Part shown: one piece after another, positions 62,750 through 64,000 of the stretch | How the letters are laid out: every line of letters starts with the position of its first letter | Position numbering within the stretch: the first letter of the stretch is position 1 | Source of the DNA: Deltaproteobacteria bacterium | GTDB lineage: Bacteria > Desulfobacterota > Binatia > UTPRO1 | NCBI GenBank assembly: GCA_020852955.1 | Contig: JADYZW010000002.1 | Span: 1-64,000, forward strand | Direction of reading: 5' to 3' | Length of the DNA stretch: 64,000 nt | Made by a program: the position numbers and the translations under genes | The notes under the pieces: generated by a model | Told to the model about the DNA's origin: nothing | What the model saw: the letters and a program-made list of their open reading frames with translations, nothing else | The model's database searches: none

Positions 62750-64000
62750 GACCGGGCTCTTCGTCGTCGCGTCGCCTAAAATACTCGCCGGCGATCTTGC
62801 GCAGCACCATGCGTTCGAGCCGATCGATGTCGTAGAGGCCGTAGTGCGTGGCCGCTCGGATTGCCGCGAGCAGCGGCCGGCGGGGATAGTCGCGCCACAT
62901 CTGCCACAGCCGTCGCAGCGCCACCGTCCAGCGACTCGTGCCGCGTTTTTTGAGCTCAGCCGCGTACGCCGCGAGCACGGGTTCGGCACCCGCCAGCTCT
63001 TTCTCCTCCGGTGGACACGGTCGGACGTGGGCAGAAAACGCCCCCCGCGGCGGCCGGTGCTCGGGGACCGTCACGCGACGCTTCTCAGAGGTGAGGACGC
63101 GCGCGTGCACGGCGACTTGCCGCGGTCCATCGAAGATCCGGACCTGGTCCTTCGTCTCCCGCACTTCCACCCGCCGGCCGACGAGCTGGTAGGGCACCGA
63201 GTAGGTGTTGCCACCGGCGTGGACGTAGCCCTCCAAATCGACGAGCCGCTGGTGCAGCGCGTACACCTCGGGCACCCAGATCGGCAGCGGCGTGAGCTTG
63301 GGCTGCTCGGTCAAGAAGAGCTCCCGAGGGCTCGCGTGCAGATGTTTCTTTCGAGTCCCGTTCACCCGCTCGCACCAGGCGCGGGCCTCTTGGTTCAAGT
63401 GGGCGAAGTCCCGAAACTCGCGGCCGGCGAGGAAGTTGTTTTCAATGAAGTCGAAAGGCCGCTCGACGCGCGCCGAGCGGTTGGCGTGGCCGACCTCGTG
63501 GGCGACAAACGTGAAACCGTACCGCTCGCCGAAGGCGACCATCTCGGGCACGGCCACCATCTCCTTGCCGGTACCCCGCAGGACCACGACGTGCGTGTTG
63601 TCGATCATGCACCGCTCGGCCGCGCCACCGAAGTCGACCAAGGCGTCGGTCAAAAACACCTTGCACGTGAAGCGGTTGAAGGCGGGGTACAGCTGGATGA
63701 AGAGCATCCGCGAGTAGCAGAGGACGAGCGACGCGGTTTGTACGGCCCGCTCGACACCGCCGATCCTCGCCCGGTGTGGCGAGGTGTCGTGCTGCATCTC
63801 CTCTCCAGGCGCGAAGTGGTACTGCCCCGCCGGCTTCGGCGGCTCGAATCCGATGCCGTGGCGGCGGCAGAAGGCCGTCAGGGCTGGGTACGACACCACG
63901 GCTCCCCGCGCCGTGAGCTCTTCGTGCACCCGCACCAGGTTGCCCCGGCAGCTCAGGTACAGCTCGCGGATGTCCGCCTCGTGGGCGCCCGCCCGCTCGG
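62739..64000 (-). CDS. istA: IS21-family transposase IstA (N-terminus beyond edge)
   Basis: At least 420 aa; the frame stays open to the window edge (HEADIRELYLSCRGNLVRVH), so the HTH N-terminus is outside. DDE catalytic residues can be placed: D in GEEMQHDTSPHRARIGG, D in AERCMIDNTHVVVLRG and E in RVERPFDFIENNFL. The C-terminal beta-barrel region (VHAGGNTYSVPYQLVGRRVE) is also typical. With istB it looks complete and possibly active. Confidence 0.95.
   Translation of the reverse strand, partial: ERAGAHEADIRELYLSCRGNLVRVHEELTARGAVVSYPALTAFCRRHGIGFEPPKPAGQYHFAPGEEMQHDTSPHRARIGGVERAVQTASLVLCYSRMLFIQLYPAFNRFTCKVFLTDALVDFGGAAERCMIDNTHVVVLRGTGKEMVAVPEMVAFGERYGFTFVAHEVGHANRSARVERPFDFIENNFLAGREFRDFAHLNQEARAWCERVNGTRKKHLHASPRELFLTEQPKLTPLPIWVPEVYALHQRLVDLEGYVHAGGNTYSVPYQLVGRRVEVRETKDQVRIFDGPRQVAVHARVLTSEKRRVTVPEHRPPRGAFSAHVRPCPPEEKELAGAEPVLAAYAAELKKRGTSRWTVALRRLWQMWRDYPRRPLLAAIRAATHYGLYDIDRLERMVLRKIAGEYFRRRDDEEPGHEG

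Larger units (their letters stand above)
61766..64000 (-). mobile_element. IS21-family insertion sequence, right part
   Basis: It comprises istA (open at the window edge), istB and a 246-bp non-coding end with a ccacttc/gaagtgg hairpin (61866-61888). The outer end is placed at the gattatggtgag copy nearest istB by inference; the other end lies beyond 64000, so terminal repeats cannot be compared. Confidence 0.7.

Overview
The window is high-GC, densely packed DNA from a free-living Gram-negative bacterium. Translational coupling (GTGA, ATGA and TGATG stop/start overlaps) is common. Delta-60 repeats, a Myxococcus-type Cys-rich segment, TPTATPG-type linkers and secreted sulfatase/SUMF1-type proteins suggest an uncultured deltaproteobacterium-like lineage (Myxococcota/Desulfobacterota/Binatota-like). 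That placement is inference, because no rRNA is present. I saw no tRNA, rRNA or CRISPR array.

Left part (1-30.5 kb): 5' part of proS, a secreted SUMF1-type protein, rpoD, a radical SAM protein, DUF2855, an epoxide-hydrolase-like protein, an M48 lipoprotein protease, a ferredoxin reductase, uracil-DNA glycosylase and an ISC-type ferredoxin. A complete type II DMSO-reductase-family molybdoenzyme operon (alpha, beta, heme gamma, chaperone) follows, divergent from a TetR regulator with two identical candidate operators between them. Next are a ThDP-dependent 2-oxoacid decarboxylase coupled to an HtrA-like protein lacking all three catalytic residues, pabB-pabC, a sulfatase-fold lipoprotein, a JmjC/cupin oxygenase, an amine-oxidase-like flavoprotein, bioF, a DUF1232-DnaJ protein and DUF1003.

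Middle (30.5-43.7 kb): a stand-alone LigD-type phosphoesterase, a lipase maturation factor homologue, a DEAD-box helicase, and a seven-gene MoxR/Bat (aerotolerance-type) operon: moxR, DUF58, a batD-like membrane protein, batA, batB, a Gln-rich TPR batC and a BatD-BatE fusion.

Right part (43.7-64 kb): an accessory zone. Two toxin-antitoxin pairs look intact (44.9 and 51.5 kb); a third (52.4-52.9 kb) has a truncated toxin. There are two DUF4143 AAA ATPases, two large secreted proteins, a cupin-cyclase, a histidine kinase, an Rrf2/NsrR-like regulator and an IS21-type element running off the right edge. Between them lie many gene fossils: three nucleotidyltransferase pieces, lepB, doc, parE, SDR, TetR and DUF1003 fragments. 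A roughly 60-bp direct repeat (two near-identical copies and one diverged) and a pair of roughly 100-bp inverted repeats lie exactly at several truncation points. Similar fossils (rhodanese, asnS, an LLM-class oxidoreductase, a PIN protein) occur in the left part, several keeping both gene ends while the middle is lost.

All identifications come from reading motifs and protein sequence by eye; no database search was run.
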